Shown: in pieces, positions 26,087 through 35,800 of the stretch
Layout: the number at the start of each line of letters is the position of its first letter
Numbering within the stretch: the stretch's first letter is position 1
NCBI GenBank assembly: GCA_026709265.1
Contig: JAPOTI010000003.1
Span: forward strand, 1 to 48,667
DNA length: 48,667 bases
DNA from: Paracoccaceae bacterium
GTDB lineage: Bacteria > Pseudomonadota > Alphaproteobacteria > Rhodobacterales > Rhodobacteraceae
Direction of reading: 5' to 3'
Made by a program: the position numbers and the translations under genes
Notes under the pieces: model-generated
Databases searched by the model: none
What the model was told of the DNA's origin: nothing
Seen by the model: only the letters and a program-made list of their open reading frames with translations

Positions 26087-26589
26087 TGTCGATTATTCCT
26101 GAGTTGAATGCGTTTGCCGAAGTTATTTCCTGCCGGGGCAGTCTTGTTGGAATTGATCATGGCCGACGTTCCATCGGCATCGCTGTTTCTGATCATGAAC
26201 AACGACTCGCATCGCCGTTATCGACAATTGTTGAAAAGAAATTTCGGACAACCGCAGTCAAACTGCTCGATATCTGCGCTGACCGTGCAGCTGTAGGTAT
26301 CGTCCTGGGCCTCCCCTTGAATATGGATGGTACGCAGGGGAAGCAATGTCAGTCTGTGCGGGCATTTGCCTATCATCTCAGTCAAATGACGCCACTGCCG
26401 ATCAGCTTTCAGGATGAACGCCTCTCTTCGGCAGAAGCGATTGAAATTGTGGGGAGTACAGTGGCCCGTTCTCGGGCAAAGCGCGACTCACTGATCCACC
26501 GAGTCGCGGCATCTGTCATGCTGCAATGGGCATTGGACGAGATACATAAATTTCGTGGAGACAACGCGGATCCATTCAACATGACGTGA
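26086..26589 (+). CDS. ruvX: Putative pre-16S rRNA nuclease RuvX (YqgF)
   Basis: YqgF/RuvX proteins have the RNase H-like fold and process the 5' end of 16S rRNA. The 167-residue product keeps the first acidic residue (Asp24 in LVGIDHGRRSIGIAVSD), the motif LGLPLNMDG, and Glu111 in FQDERLSS. The last acidic position, normally Asp in an IDHVAAS-like helix, is His138 here (LIHRVAAS, codon CAC at 26497-26499). This may impair or alter catalysis. The start overlaps the ccmI stop, and a small coupled gene follows. Confidence 0.88.
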   Translation: MSIIPELNAFAEVISCRGSLVGIDHGRRSIGIAVSDHEQRLASPLSTIVEKKFRTTAVKLLDICADRAAVGIVLGLPLNMDGTQGKQCQSVRAFAYHLSQMTPLPISFQDERLSSAEAIEIVGSTVARSRAKRDSLIHRVAASVMLQWALDEIHKFRGDNADPFNMT

Positions 26590-26789
26590 TGCTGGATGAT
26601 CATCAATGCCCAAAAAGTCATGACAAGGCGCGAACCGATGGTCTTGATCAGGTCAGGCTCATCTTGCCGCAATGGCCGCCTGAAGTGCGTGATGCGATGA
26701 TTGGCTGGAAACTCACCGCTTCGGCGGTGAACGCCGGTCCTGACTACGCAGGATGCATGGCCATCGATGCGCTGTTGCCGTTCGTCTGA
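26589..26789 (+). CDS. Small hypothetical protein coupled to ruvX
   Basis: A 66-residue protein whose ATG overlaps the ruvX stop (TGATG), a sign of translational coupling. A stretch DGLDQVRLILPQWPPEVRDA, followed by MIGWKLTAS, looks like a real folded helix pair. In related bacteria a DUF1289 gene often sits here, but the cysteine-rich DUF1289 motif is absent. Its last 46 bases overlap the end of dusA on the other strand. I do not recognise a family. Confidence 0.5.
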   Translation: MLDDHQCPKSHDKARTDGLDQVRLILPQWPPEVRDAMIGWKLTASAVNAGPDYAGCMAIDALLPFV

Positions 26790-27769
26790 TTCTCCATCAT
26801 GCGCACCGCTTGCCAATAAAATTCAATCCCTTCTGGCCCGTTCAACGCTGGGTTCGAGAGCATTTGCCGCCACGTGCGGGCGCCTGACTGGCCAGCAAAG
26901 AGACCCAGCATATGCCGGGTAACTGCCGTGACTTTGACACCTGACCGATGCTGTTGTCTGAGATAGGGAACCATGGCTGCCGCAACCTGGTTGGGTTTCA
27001 TTTTCTTCCCCGATTGACCAAAAATCCGCTGATCAACGGGCGCGAGGAGACGCGCTGGTGTGCGATATGCCGCCCTGCCAATCATGACCCCGTCCAGTCC
27101 TGCCGCAAGATACCTCTCAGCTTGCGTGAGACATTCAATGCCCCCATTGATGCAGATCTTCAGTTGTGGAAATTGATCTTTCATCCTCAGCACCAAAGGA
27201 TAGTCCAGCGGTGGAATATCACGATTCTGTTTTGGGCTGAGTCCCCGCAGCCATGCTTTTCGTGCATGAATCGTAATTCTGTTGACACCCGAATCTGCCA
27301 CGGCAGAAAGGAATTCCGGCAAACAGATTTCCGGATTCTGATCGTCAACTCCGATTCGGCATTTGAGTGTAATCTCAATTCCTTCTGCAGCGTCCTGCAT
27401 GGCGCGCAGGCATGCGGCGGCGCGAACCGGATCTTTCATGAGAACTGCACCAAACCCACCGGCTTGCACTTTGTCAGACGGACAGCCGGCATTGAGATTG
27501 ATTTCATCGAATCCGCGCCCGGTGCAGCGTTGAACCGCATCAAAGAGTTCCTGTGGCTCAACGCCGCCTATTTGCAATGCGAGTGGGCGCTCGCACGGGT
27601 CAAATGCCAGCAATCTGTCGACGTCGCCATGCCTGATTGCCGACGTCGTGACCATCTCGGTGTAGAGGAGGGTTTGACGCGTCAGTTGACGATGAAAATA
27701 GCGGCAATGCCGATCAGTCCAGTCCATCATCGGCGCGACAGAAAGTCTTGTACATCCACCTGTTTGCAT
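26744..27769 (-). CDS. dusA: tRNA-dihydrouridine(20/20a) synthase DusA
   Basis: DusA reduces uridine 20/20a in tRNA D loops using FMN and NADPH. The 341-residue product starts RLSVAPMMDWTDRHCRYFHR, specific for the DusA branch. The catalytic Cys is in NLNAGCPSDKVQAGGFGA. Further motifs are ITIHARKAWLRGLSPKQNRD, where most DusA have K.GLSPKENR, and GLDGVMIGRAAY. Length is normal. It converges with and overlaps the small gene downstream of ruvX. Confidence 0.94.
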   Translation of the reverse strand: MQTGGCTRLSVAPMMDWTDRHCRYFHRQLTRQTLLYTEMVTTSAIRHGDVDRLLAFDPCERPLALQIGGVEPQELFDAVQRCTGRGFDEINLNAGCPSDKVQAGGFGAVLMKDPVRAAACLRAMQDAAEGIEITLKCRIGVDDQNPEICLPEFLSAVADSGVNRITIHARKAWLRGLSPKQNRDIPPLDYPLVLRMKDQFPQLKICINGGIECLTQAERYLAAGLDGVMIGRAAYRTPARLLAPVDQRIFGQSGKKMKPNQVAAAMVPYLRQQHRSGVKVTAVTRHMLGLFAGQSGARTWRQMLSNPALNGPEGIEFYWQAVRMMENQTNGNSASMAMHPA

Positions 27770-28240
27770 TCTTCATCCGACTTCAAACTTTCATGGCGAT
27801 CGTTGCCACGCTGGCTGACACCCCGGTGCTCCCAATTTGCTCCTATACGACGACTGATTGCACACGAAAATCACCTCCATCAAGTTCTCCTGTGGCATCC
27901 ACTCGGCGCCACTCAGACAAAAGGGGCGCACCCCGCGCAGGCAGCATCCGATAAATTGTCAGTTCAACCCGGCCATTCGGAAACAAAAGAGGGGACTCAG
28001 CGCAGGATTCTGCCCTTTCTGTAAACGACCCCCTCTTCCGAAATGCTGCCCTCAAGGCCCCGTGTCAGATACATAGCTGCGGAACGGCAATCATGTTCTG
28101 ACCTTCTGGATTCCGATTTCGCCACAGGACTGCCGTCAGAGGGGCTTGAGAGGGTTTGGAGAAAACAACACCAGCACCTCAATCTTCATGGCTGTGGTGC
28201 GAGGTTTTTCGTTATCCCGCGGTCTGTTGCAGGTTCGGGG
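27770..28240. other. Gap upstream of dusA, no confident gene
   Basis: About 470 bases without a gene I can support. A minus-strand frame at 27843-28055 (70 codons, TTG start) reads as semi-plausible protein ending DFRVQSVVV but has no ribosome site or known motif. It would lie just upstream of dusA on the same strand and might be a decayed gene. The rest shows no hairpin or RNA signature I could define. Confidence 0.35.
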
Positions 28241-28468
28241 TCAGGCGGGCCAGCGGATGAGGACACCGATGATCACCACGGCGGCGACCCACAGGCCGAT
28301 CTGCCAGCGCAGATTGTCCTTGTCACGCTGGGCCATATCAGCCCGCAGGCGATCCAGGGCACTGTCATTTTCGGCTGTCATCGTTTTCATCCGTTCCTGC
28401 GGCGCTATCAGTTCACCTTTCAGTTCAGCGATGGCCAGCGCATTGTCCCGTTCTTCGCTCGTCTGCAC
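28241..28468 (-). CDS. Small coiled-coil membrane-anchored protein
   Basis: A 75-residue product with a charged helical N-terminus (ELKGELIAPQERMKTMTAEN, then ALDRLRADMAQRDKDN) followed by one C-terminal membrane helix, LRWQIGLWVAAVVIIGVLIR. The layout resembles the tail of DUF1640 (CCDC90-like) coiled-coil proteins, which are longer. The start is a GTG with only a weak ribosome site, so this may be a short member or the remaining C-terminus of a larger gene. It lies downstream of valS on the same strand. Function is unknown. Confidence 0.5.
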   Translation of the reverse strand: MQTSEERDNALAIAELKGELIAPQERMKTMTAENDSALDRLRADMAQRDKDNLRWQIGLWVAAVVIIGVLIRWPA

Positions 28469-28523
28469 ACGTTAATCTTTTGATGGCCACCGGTCAAATG
28501 TTCAACGCTATCCGCCCGCAGAC

Positions 28524-28573
28524 GCGCCATAATTTATCCGCACCGCTCGAGTGCTTTCGCACTGATATGGCGC
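28524..28573 (-). repeat. Nested inverted repeat downstream of valS
   Basis: An outer 8-bp inverted repeat GCGCCATA (28524-28531) / TATGGCGC (28566-28573) encloses an inner hairpin AGTGC (28550-28554) / GCACT (28559-28563). Read on the minus strand the inner hairpin has a GAAA tetraloop, a very stable RNA loop. It lies 50 bases beyond the valS stop. It could be a terminator, a 3' stability element or a small structured RNA. No T tract follows it. Confidence 0.45.
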
Positions 28574-28623
28574 CGGATCAAGACTCTTGCGAACGTTCAC
28601 TTTATCGCTGATATCAGCAGACA

Positions 28624-31374
28624 TCAGCGTATCGGTGATCGCGGCAAGAATCTCTGCAAGGCTGTTTCATAGGTCGCGGCTTGTTCACTGAGAATGCCCA
28701 AACGCGCACGATCCTTTTGAATGACATCTTCCGGGGCCTTGGTCAGAAAGCCTTCATTGTTGAGCCGGGACTGGAGAACAGACATGTCGGATCGGGTTTT
28801 TTTCAGGTCCGCGTCAAGGCGATTCTTTTCAAGATCAACATCAATGATATGGGCCAAGGGAAGACAAAAGACACTGCCTTCGACCGAAATCAATGCTGCA
28901 TCGCGGGGCACTTCGTGTGCCTGTGATACCGCCGAGAGCCGCGCCAAACGCATAATCAACGCACGATTCCGCGTAAAATAACCTTTCGTCTTGTTCTGTT
29001 CCTCAATTCTCAGCAATTCAATGCGCTCCCCGGCGGGAACGCGCATCTGCGTACGGGTCGAGCGGACGTCTTCAATCAGTTGGATTGTCCAAGCCATCTC
29101 ATGATCCGCGTTTGCATCCTTGAGTAACGTCGAATCATGGCGGGGCCAATCCGTATGTACCAACATCCTGTCTCTCGGAATGCGGCCCCAAAGCTCTTCT
29201 GAAATGAATGGCATAAAGGGATGGAGCAGCGCGAGACATTCATCAAGAATCCAGGCTAGAGTCGCCCGTGTTTCAGCCACCAGACCCGCATCAGGATCCT
29301 GCAAGAGTTCCTTGGAAAATTCCACATACCAATCGCAGACATGACCCCAGACAAACGCATAAAGCCGGTTCGCCGCATCATTGAAGCGGAACTCCTTTAT
29401 GGATTCATCAATCATCTCAGCAGTTTGTACTGTCTGGCTAATGATCCAACGATTGACAGAAGATTGAGCAGATGCGGGGCTGAAATCCTTTTCGGGATGG
29501 CACCGATTGATCTCGGCATAGCGCACGACATTCCAGATCTTGGTACCAAAGTTTCGATAGCCTGCGACCCGATCCTCAGAGAGCCGAAGATCACGTCCCA
29601 TGGCGGCCATCGATGCCAAGGTGAAACGGACGGCATCAGCACCGTATTTATCGATCAGATCAATCGGATCAATTACGTTGCCAATTGATTTCGACATTTT
29701 TCGACCCTGCGCATCACGCACCAGGGCATGGACATAAACAGTGTGGAAAGGCACCGTACCGACGATCGCCAACTGCATCATCATCATACGGGCGACCCAG
29801 AAGAAAATGATGTCGAATCCTGTCACCAGGACATCCGTTGGAAAGTATCGCTGGTATTCTTTCGTCTCTTGCGGCCAGCCCAGCGTGCCGATCGGCCAAA
29901 GTCCCGACGAGAACCAGGTGTCGAGAACATCTGGATCTCGTGTCAGTTCACGCCCACCGGCCATTTCAACCGCTTCCTCTTCACTCACAGCACAATACTG
30001 GTTTCCGTCGGAATCATACCAGACGGGAATCTGATGCCCCCACCAGAGTTGGCGGGAAATACACCAGGGTTCGATCGATTCCAGCCATCGGAAATACGTC
30101 TTCTCATATTGCACCGGAAGAATTCGCGTTCTTCCCGATTGAACCGCATCGATGGCAGGTCCGACGAGTTGCTTGGCGTCCACGAACCACTGGTCAGTCA
30201 GATACGGCTCAATGGCGACCTTGGAACGATCGCCATGTGGAACAACATGGCGATCATCATCTTCTCCTTCGAGCCAGCCCTGCATCCGCGCCAAAGCAAC
30301 AATCTGTTCGCGGGCAGCGTAGCGGTCGAGCCCATGCAGCGCCAGAGCCTCATCGGTGACATCACAGTCTTCAAGAAAATCTTCGTTGTTGGCCAGATTC
30401 ATCGCCGCAGCCGTCGTCATGACATTGATCGCCCGCAATTCACAACGCTGGCCCACGGCCCAGTCATTGAAATCATGTGCCGGTGTAATCTTGACGGCGC
30501 CTGTTCCTTTTTCAGGATCGGCATGTGGATCGGCAACAATCGGAATGAGCCGGTTCACAAGCGGCAGCCTGACTCTTTTTCCAATCACGCCCCGGTAACG
30601 CTCATCATGAGGATGGACGGCCACCCCCGTATCTCCCAGGATGGTTTCCGGGCGTGTTGTCGCGACCGTCAGATAGTTGCGTTGCTCCCATGCGACAGGT
30701 TCCCCCTGTTCATCGAATTCCACGGGAAATGCGTAGGTCAACCCATCATCCAACGGATAACGAAAACGCCACAGTTTGCCATCCACTTCGGTTTGTTCAA
30801 CCTCGAGATCTGAAATCGCTGTCTCGAAATGCGGATCCCAGTTGACCAGCCGTTTTCCGCGATAGATTACCCCTTTCCGATAAAGTTCGACAAAGACTGT
30901 CAACACGGCATGGTGAAAGCCCGGATCCATGGTGAAACGATTGCGAGACCAATCGCAGGATGCGCCAAGACGTTGCAGTTGCGAGATAATCGCTCCACCG
31001 GATTCGTCTTTCCACTGCCAAACCCGTTTCAGAAACTCCTCTCTGCCCAGTTCACGCCGCCCGGCCTTTCCTTTGTCTTCGAGATCTCTCTCAACCACCA
31101 TCTGTGTCGCGATGCCGGCATGGTCCTGACCTGGCTGCCACAACACATCGAATCCACGCATGCGATGCCATCGAATCAGGATATCCTGAATCGTGTTGTT
31201 GAATGCATGCCCCATATGGAGCAACCCGGTCACATTGGGCGGTGGAATCATGATACAAAAGGACTCGCTGCCCGGTTTTGCATTGGCGCCAGCTGCAAAA
31301 GCATCCGCCTGATCCCATTTCCTGGCGACCCGCGCTTCAATTTCACCAGCCTGATATTTGGTCGCTGAGGGCAT
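28624..31374 (-). CDS. valS: Valyl-tRNA synthetase
   Basis: A class I synthetase of 916 residues that charges tRNA-Val and edits mis-charged threonine. HIGH is HMGH at residues 53-56 in [19 protein letters not shown] is [10 protein letters not shown], and the editing domain contains [17 protein letters not shown]. The C-terminal coiled coil ([20 protein letters not shown]) is typical of ValS and not of IleS. The order pcm-tolC-valS is common in alphaproteobacteria. Confidence 0.97.
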   Translation of the reverse strand: MPSATKYQAGEIEARVARKWDQADAFAAGANAKPGSESFCIMIPPPNVTGLLHMGHAFNNTIQDILIRWHRMRGFDVLWQPGQDHAGIATQMVVERDLEDKGKAGRRELGREEFLKRVWQWKDESGGAIISQLQRLGASCDWSRNRFTMDPGFHHAVLTVFVELYRKGVIYRGKRLVNWDPHFETAISDLEVEQTEVDGKLWRFRYPLDDGLTYAFPVEFDEQGEPVAWEQRNYLTVATTRPETILGDTGVAVHPHDERYRGVIGKRVRLPLVNRLIPIVADPHADPEKGTGAVKITPAHDFNDWAVGQRCELRAINVMTTAAAMNLANNEDFLEDCDVTDEALALHGLDRYAAREQIVALARMQGWLEGEDDDRHVVPHGDRSKVAIEPYLTDQWFVDAKQLVGPAIDAVQSGRTRILPVQYEKTYFRWLESIEPWCISRQLWWGHQIPVWYDSDGNQYCAVSEEEAVEMAGGRELTRDPDVLDTWFSSGLWPIGTLGWPQETKEYQRYFPTDVLVTGFDIIFFWVARMMMMQLAIVGTVPFHTVYVHALVRDAQGRKMSKSIGNVIDPIDLIDKYGADAVRFTLASMAAMGRDLRLSEDRVAGYRNFGTKIWNVVRYAEINRCHPEKDFSPASAQSSVNRWIISQTVQTAEMIDESIKEFRFNDAANRLYAFVWGHVCDWYVEFSKELLQDPDAGLVAETRATLAWILDECLALLHPFMPFISEELWGRIPRDRMLVHTDWPRHDSTLLKDANADHEMAWTIQLIEDVRSTRTQMRVPAGERIELLRIEEQNKTKGYFTRNRALIMRLARLSAVSQAHEVPRDAALISVEGSVFCLPLAHIIDVDLEKNRLDADLKKTRSDMSVLQSRLNNEGFLTKAPEDVIQKDRARLGILSEQAATYETALQRFLPRSPIR

Positions 31375-31503
31375 GCTTATGACGTCACAAGAATCTTGAC
31401 TTGAAAATGATGGGGATAGTCGACTGCGCCGACAAATTGAATAGACATCTGAGAATCATTGACCAAGGTTCAGGAACAGCCGGTGTCGCAACGGGGATCA
31501 GTT

Positions 31504-32910
31504 TCAACGCGTTTTTTCAAGAATCCTATCAACGATTTCCTGGCGATTGCGGACATCTGGTGCATCCTTCACTCTGTTGAAATTCTCTTTTGCATCATAT
31601 TCGGGAACTCCAAGGCCCAGATGCTGCACCGTGAGCAAACCGACTGACTCGAGCAGAGCATAGACCGCCATATCCCTTTCCTTGAGGGCGGCAACAAGAT
31701 TGGAACGCGCCTCTTGAAGATCCTGTTCGGCGTTCAAAAGGTCAATCGTGGTCCGCGCACCGAGTGCCGTCTCCTGCCTGATCCCCTGATATGCCAGTTC
31801 TGCCGAATCGACATGTTGTTCGTTTGTCGGGATCAGCGACTCGGCAACTTCCAGTCGCGAATGGGCAATTGACACGTCGAGTGCCACCAATTGGGCCTCC
31901 CTCTGCAATTCAACCGCCGCGCGTTCGGCATTGGCCACTGCGCGACGCAAGAGTGAACTGGTCGTTCCCCCCTGATAGAGAGGAATACGCGTTTCGACAA
32001 ATATTTCCATGGTATCTGTACCATGGCTCCAATGTTGGAGATCGCGATTGGTCCCGACCGAACTGCCAACAGAGATACGTGGTCGCTTGGCTGTTTCACT
32101 TCTGCGAAGTGTGAGTCGGGCCGCCGACAAGGCGTGTTTTGCACGTTTGATTGCCGGATGAACCTGCGCAGCAATCGATTGTGCATGTTCCAGATCGGCA
32201 GGCAGTTCGGGGAGTGGCGGCGTCGGATCGAGAGCGCCGGGCAGTGTTCCCACCGCCAGTTCGTAATTCCGCTCAGCGATTTCAAGGTCACCTTCCCGCA
32301 TAAAGACTCGGCCTTGCGCAGTTGCCAGACTGGCTTCCACCAGACTCACATCGGTTCTCGTGATCTCACCCAATTCAAACCTGCTTTGCGCCGCCTGTAA
32401 TTGTGTCTTGGTCAGGATCAGGCCATTTTCTGCGACCTCCAGCAACTCGCGCTGGCGCAGGACATCATGGTAGGCCTGCGCGGCTGCAAGCAGAACCTGC
32501 TGTTCAACTTCAACAAGTGATTGCCGCGCTGCACGTATGCTCTCCTGCGCGGCTTGCACCGTCAAGTCAGTATCCCCGCCATCATAGACCTGAATTTCAG
32601 CGATCAGTTGCAATGTGGCTGGAAGGCTTGAATCAGTTGTGCGCGGCCTTTTCATATTCCCACCAGGAGGCGCGCGTCGCGTTCGCCCGCTGACGCGGGC
32701 CAGTGCACTCAATTGCGGGCGCATTGCGGCCAGCGCAGCCGGCACATCCTCATCCTGGGCACGCAACGCAGTGCGGGCCGATTCGAGCAGCTTGCTGTTC
32801 ATATAGGCTGATGCCATGGCATCAGGAAGACTTGCTGTCAGGGCCATATTCGGCATCAACAGCGAAACGACCATGACCAGTGCCACATGAATCTTTTTGA
32901 ACTTGACCAA
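31504..32910 (-). CDS. tolC: TolC family outer membrane efflux protein
   Basis: TolC forms the outer membrane channel and periplasmic tunnel of tripartite efflux and type I secretion. The 468-residue product starts at the TTG at 32910, six bases after GAGGGA on the minus strand, and this start leads straight into a signal peptide (FKKIHVALVMVVSLLMPNMA, cleaved near ALTA). The repeated long helices (RARTALRAQDEDVPAALAAM-like) and VGTNRDLQHWSHGT fit the TolC fold. No periplasmic adaptor or inner-membrane pump gene lies beside it; pcm precedes it. Confidence 0.88.
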   Translation of the reverse strand: MVKFKKIHVALVMVVSLLMPNMALTASLPDAMASAYMNSKLLESARTALRAQDEDVPAALAAMRPQLSALARVSGRTRRAPPGGNMKRPRTTDSSLPATLQLIAEIQVYDGGDTDLTVQAAQESIRAARQSLVEVEQQVLLAAAQAYHDVLRQRELLEVAENGLILTKTQLQAAQSRFELGEITRTDVSLVEASLATAQGRVFMREGDLEIAERNYELAVGTLPGALDPTPPLPELPADLEHAQSIAAQVHPAIKRAKHALSAARLTLRRSETAKRPRISVGSSVGTNRDLQHWSHGTDTMEIFVETRIPLYQGGTTSSLLRRAVANAERAAVELQREAQLVALDVSIAHSRLEVAESLIPTNEQHVDSAELAYQGIRQETALGARTTIDLLNAEQDLQEARSNLVAALKERDMAVYALLESVGLLTVQHLGLGVPEYDAKENFNRVKDAPDVRNRQEIVDRILEKTR

Positions 32911-32966
32911 AACCAATCCCTCATCGAGTCCGCAGACTCGCCCCCATGACCAAACGCGCATCCTGT

Positions 32967-33623
32967 TCAGAAAACGAACATTTCCTCCATTTTGTAATCT
33001 GCAAGCAGCGGTGCATCTGCATCGAATACAGGATGCCAGCTGATTTGTCCTGACCTTTTGATTCCTACACGACATTCACCCGGTGCGCGGTCCACAAAAA
33101 TGCACGCGATTCTGCCGCCGTCCCGCAACTGTGCAGCGATATCATCTGGCAAGCGTTCCACACCTCCCTGCACGATCATGACATCATAGGGTGCAAATTC
33201 AGGAGCCCCTTTACGCAGAATACCACTCTTCGCGATCGTATTGTCAGCTGCATAGGCTGAAAGATTGGCCGCGGCTGTATCGGCCATCGCGCCGGACTCC
33301 AGCGCAACGACAGCCTCCGCCAAATGTGAAATCACCGCCGACGAATAGCCATAACCGCAGCCAATATCGAGAACAAACTCAGTTCTACGAATATCAAGCG
33401 CGTTCAGCATCTTGGCAAAGATACGCGGGTCCAAAATGTATCGATCTTCCGACAAGGGCAGATGATCTCCCAGATAAGCAACAGACCTGAGATTGTCCGG
33501 AACAAACGCCTCCCGCGGACATTCAAGCATCGCTTCAATAATCGGAAATCTGGTCACATCGGAGGGACGAACCTGGCAATCGACCATCGCACGTCGCTGA
33601 TCCAAATAGTCGCTTCTATTCAT
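32967..33623 (-). CDS. Protein-L-isoaspartate O-methyltransferase family protein
   Basis: A SAM-dependent methyltransferase of the PCMT family, 218 residues. It begins MNRSDYLDQRRAMVDCQVRP, with PSDVTRFPIIEAMLECPREA next, a start typical of the alphaproteobacterial group next to tolC. SAM motif I is FVLDIGCGYGYSSAVIS, and MIVQGGVERLPDD and LRDGGRIACIFVD follow. The ATG at 33623 has AAGG 5 bases upstream. This group differs from classic Pcm, so isoaspartate repair is inferred from the family name, not shown. Confidence 0.85.
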   Translation of the reverse strand: MNRSDYLDQRRAMVDCQVRPSDVTRFPIIEAMLECPREAFVPDNLRSVAYLGDHLPLSEDRYILDPRIFAKMLNALDIRRTEFVLDIGCGYGYSSAVISHLAEAVVALESGAMADTAAANLSAYAADNTIAKSGILRKGAPEFAPYDVMIVQGGVERLPDDIAAQLRDGGRIACIFVDRAPGECRVGIKRSGQISWHPVFDADAPLLADYKMEEMFVF

Positions 33624-33862
33624 ACTTACCTTGTCAAGAAGCCACGAACGGACGGCCTTCTTGCCATAATACACCGCCATGACGCAAGGGAATTTGAACC
33701 ATCATCATGGGAACAAGATGTTGTGTATCGATCTGTGCATGAATCAGGAACCCGACAATTCAGATCCTGCCGCATTGTGAGGCGGGTGTGACAGACGAGT
33801 CACAGCCTGTCTCCATGCATCTCCATGCAAGGTCAAGATCCAATAGATCAACGCAACGACTG

Positions 33863-35800
33863 TCAGCCGAGTTCAGGAAGCTCGCTGAAGTGGTTCAATG
33901 ATTCCGGGTTGGCCAAGGCGCTGACATTGTTGACGGGTTGGCCATGAACGACATTGCGCACGGCCAGTTCCGTGATTTTTCCTGACTTTGTTCGCGGGAG
34001 GTCAGGTACCTGGATGATGCGGGCGGGCACATGGCGTGGAGATGCCTGACTCCTGATCCGACGGCGCAGATCAGAAATGAGTTCTGCAGTGAGCGCGACA
34101 GAGTCACGAAGGCGAACAAAAAGCACGAGTTGCGAGTCAGCGCCGCGCCGATACTCAATCACCAGTGATTCCAGAACATCCTCGTGACTTTCTGTCGGGC
34201 GACAAATTTCGGCAGTGCCGATCCGAATGCCTCCGACATTCAATGTCGCATCAGAACGACCAAAAAAGACAATGCCGCCATGCGGCGTCAGTTCGGCCCA
34301 GTCACCATGCGTCCACACATCGGGGAACCTGCTGAAATAGGCGCGTCGATATTTCGTGCGATCAGGATCATTGATAAATTCAGTCGGCATTGACGGATGC
34401 GGTGCGGCACAAATCAAATCACCCGCCTCACCCGTGACGGTCGCGCCGGCCGCATTGAAGATTTGAACATCCATTCCCAGCAGCCGCTTCTGGCATTCCC
34501 CAGGATAAACAGGTGCAATTGGACATCCACCGGCGAAACAGCCAAGGATATCCGTTCCACCTGAGATTGAAGACACGCAAATATCTGATTTCCATGCGCG
34601 ATAAAGATAACGAAATATTTCCGGAGAGAGGGGCGAACCAGTGGACAATACGACCCGCAAATGCTGCAGTTCATAGTTGTTTCGTGGCGCAAGACCGGCC
34701 TTCGAACATGATTCAAAATATTTTGCTGATGCCCCGAAATGGGTAACATTCTCTTTTTCCGCGATCTCGGCCAGCCGGCTCTCATCCGGGTAAAGTGGCG
34801 ATCCGTCAAACAGCACCAGAGAGGCTCCGGAAGCCAGGGCACTCACCATCCAGTTCCACATCATCCAGCCACAAGTGGTGAAAAACATCAGGCGATCGCC
34901 GGACCTGATATCACAATGCAATTGATGTTCTTTCAGATGCTGAATGAGCGTACCACCAGCGCCATGAACCATGCATTTCGGCAATCCCGTCGTGCCCGAA
35001 GAAAACATGATGAACAGAGGATCATTGAACCCGATCCGGCGAAACGCAATTCCTTCTGACACAGATGAAACTGGCTCCCTGCCTTTTTCGGCAGGATCTT
35101 GCGGATGAGATTGCCAACCCGCATAAGGCAGCGTCTTCAGGTCAATGACGCTCGACAGTGCTGCTTGAACCTCTTGCGCACGGGACACCGTCTCATGCCA
35201 TTTTCCGTTATAGCTATAGCCATCCATGCAGAACAGAACTTTCGGGGTGATCTGCGCGAAACGGTCCAGAATGCCGTTGACACCAAAATCCGGCGAACAG
35301 GACGACCAGACTGCACCGCACGCTGCCGTCGCAAGCATCGCCGCGACGGTTTCAGGTGTGTTCGCGACAATACCGGCCACCCGGTCGCCCGTGCCGACGC
35401 CTGCCAACGTCAACATTGTTTGCAGAGCCGATATCTCGCAACGCAGTCGGTCCCAACTCCAGCTGCGCCGAACGCCATCCTCGCCATAAAAAACAATCGC
35501 CTCATCCGCACCATCGTGGCGCAGAAGATTTTCTGCATAATTGAGTTGTCCCTGCGGGAAGAACCGGCTCTCCATCAGCCCATCGCCGGAAAACAGGACA
35601 ACATCTCCGGGATCTCCGATAATCTCCGCATACTCCCACATGCGCCGCCAGAAATCTTCCGGGTGATTGATCGAATATGTCCACAAACTGTCGTAATCTA
35701 AGTTACCCTGGGCAACACCGATTCCGATGCGGCGCATAAAGGCAGCAAGATGGGTGGATGAAAGACGCGACAGGCTCGGCCGCCAAATTGCTTCGTTCAA
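33863..35800 (-). CDS. Acetoacetyl-CoA synthetase
   Basis: An ANL-family adenylating enzyme of 645 residues that activates acetoacetate to acetoacetyl-CoA, so ketone bodies or polyhydroxybutyrate breakdown products can enter metabolism. The ATP-binding loop is FIMFSSGTTGLPKCMVHGAG, the middle contains SISGGTDILGCFAGG, the A7/A8 region is THGDWAELTPHGGIVFFGRSD, and the catalytic Lys lies in PRTKSGKITE. The N-terminus SLWTYSINHPEDFW is specific to the acetoacetate branch over plain acetyl-CoA synthetase. Confidence 0.93.
   Translation of the reverse strand: MNEAIWRPSLSRLSSTHLAAFMRRIGIGVAQGNLDYDSLWTYSINHPEDFWRRMWEYAEIIGDPGDVVLFSGDGLMESRFFPQGQLNYAENLLRHDGADEAIVFYGEDGVRRSWSWDRLRCEISALQTMLTLAGVGTGDRVAGIVANTPETVAAMLATAACGAVWSSCSPDFGVNGILDRFAQITPKVLFCMDGYSYNGKWHETVSRAQEVQAALSSVIDLKTLPYAGWQSHPQDPAEKGREPVSSVSEGIAFRRIGFNDPLFIMFSSGTTGLPKCMVHGAGGTLIQHLKEHQLHCDIRSGDRLMFFTTCGWMMWNWMVSALASGASLVLFDGSPLYPDESRLAEIAEKENVTHFGASAKYFESCSKAGLAPRNNYELQHLRVVLSTGSPLSPEIFRYLYRAWKSDICVSSISGGTDILGCFAGGCPIAPVYPGECQKRLLGMDVQIFNAAGATVTGEAGDLICAAPHPSMPTEFINDPDRTKYRRAYFSRFPDVWTHGDWAELTPHGGIVFFGRSDATLNVGGIRIGTAEICRPTESHEDVLESLVIEYRRGADSQLVLFVRLRDSVALTAELISDLRRRIRSQASPRHVPARIIQVPDLPRTKSGKITELAVRNVVHGQPVNNVSALANPESLNHFSELPELG

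Noticed and set aside
26948-28024. Long plus-strand frame of 358 codons
   Set aside because: Antisense of dusA, whose FMN-binding and catalytic motifs are clear; the plus-strand translation has no family character.
29728-30813. Plus-strand frame of 361 codons
   Set aside because: Lies wholly inside valS in antisense; valS has all expected motifs.
35099-35701. Plus-strand frame of 200 codons
   Set aside because: Antisense of the acetoacetyl-CoA synthetase gene, with basic low-quality translation.
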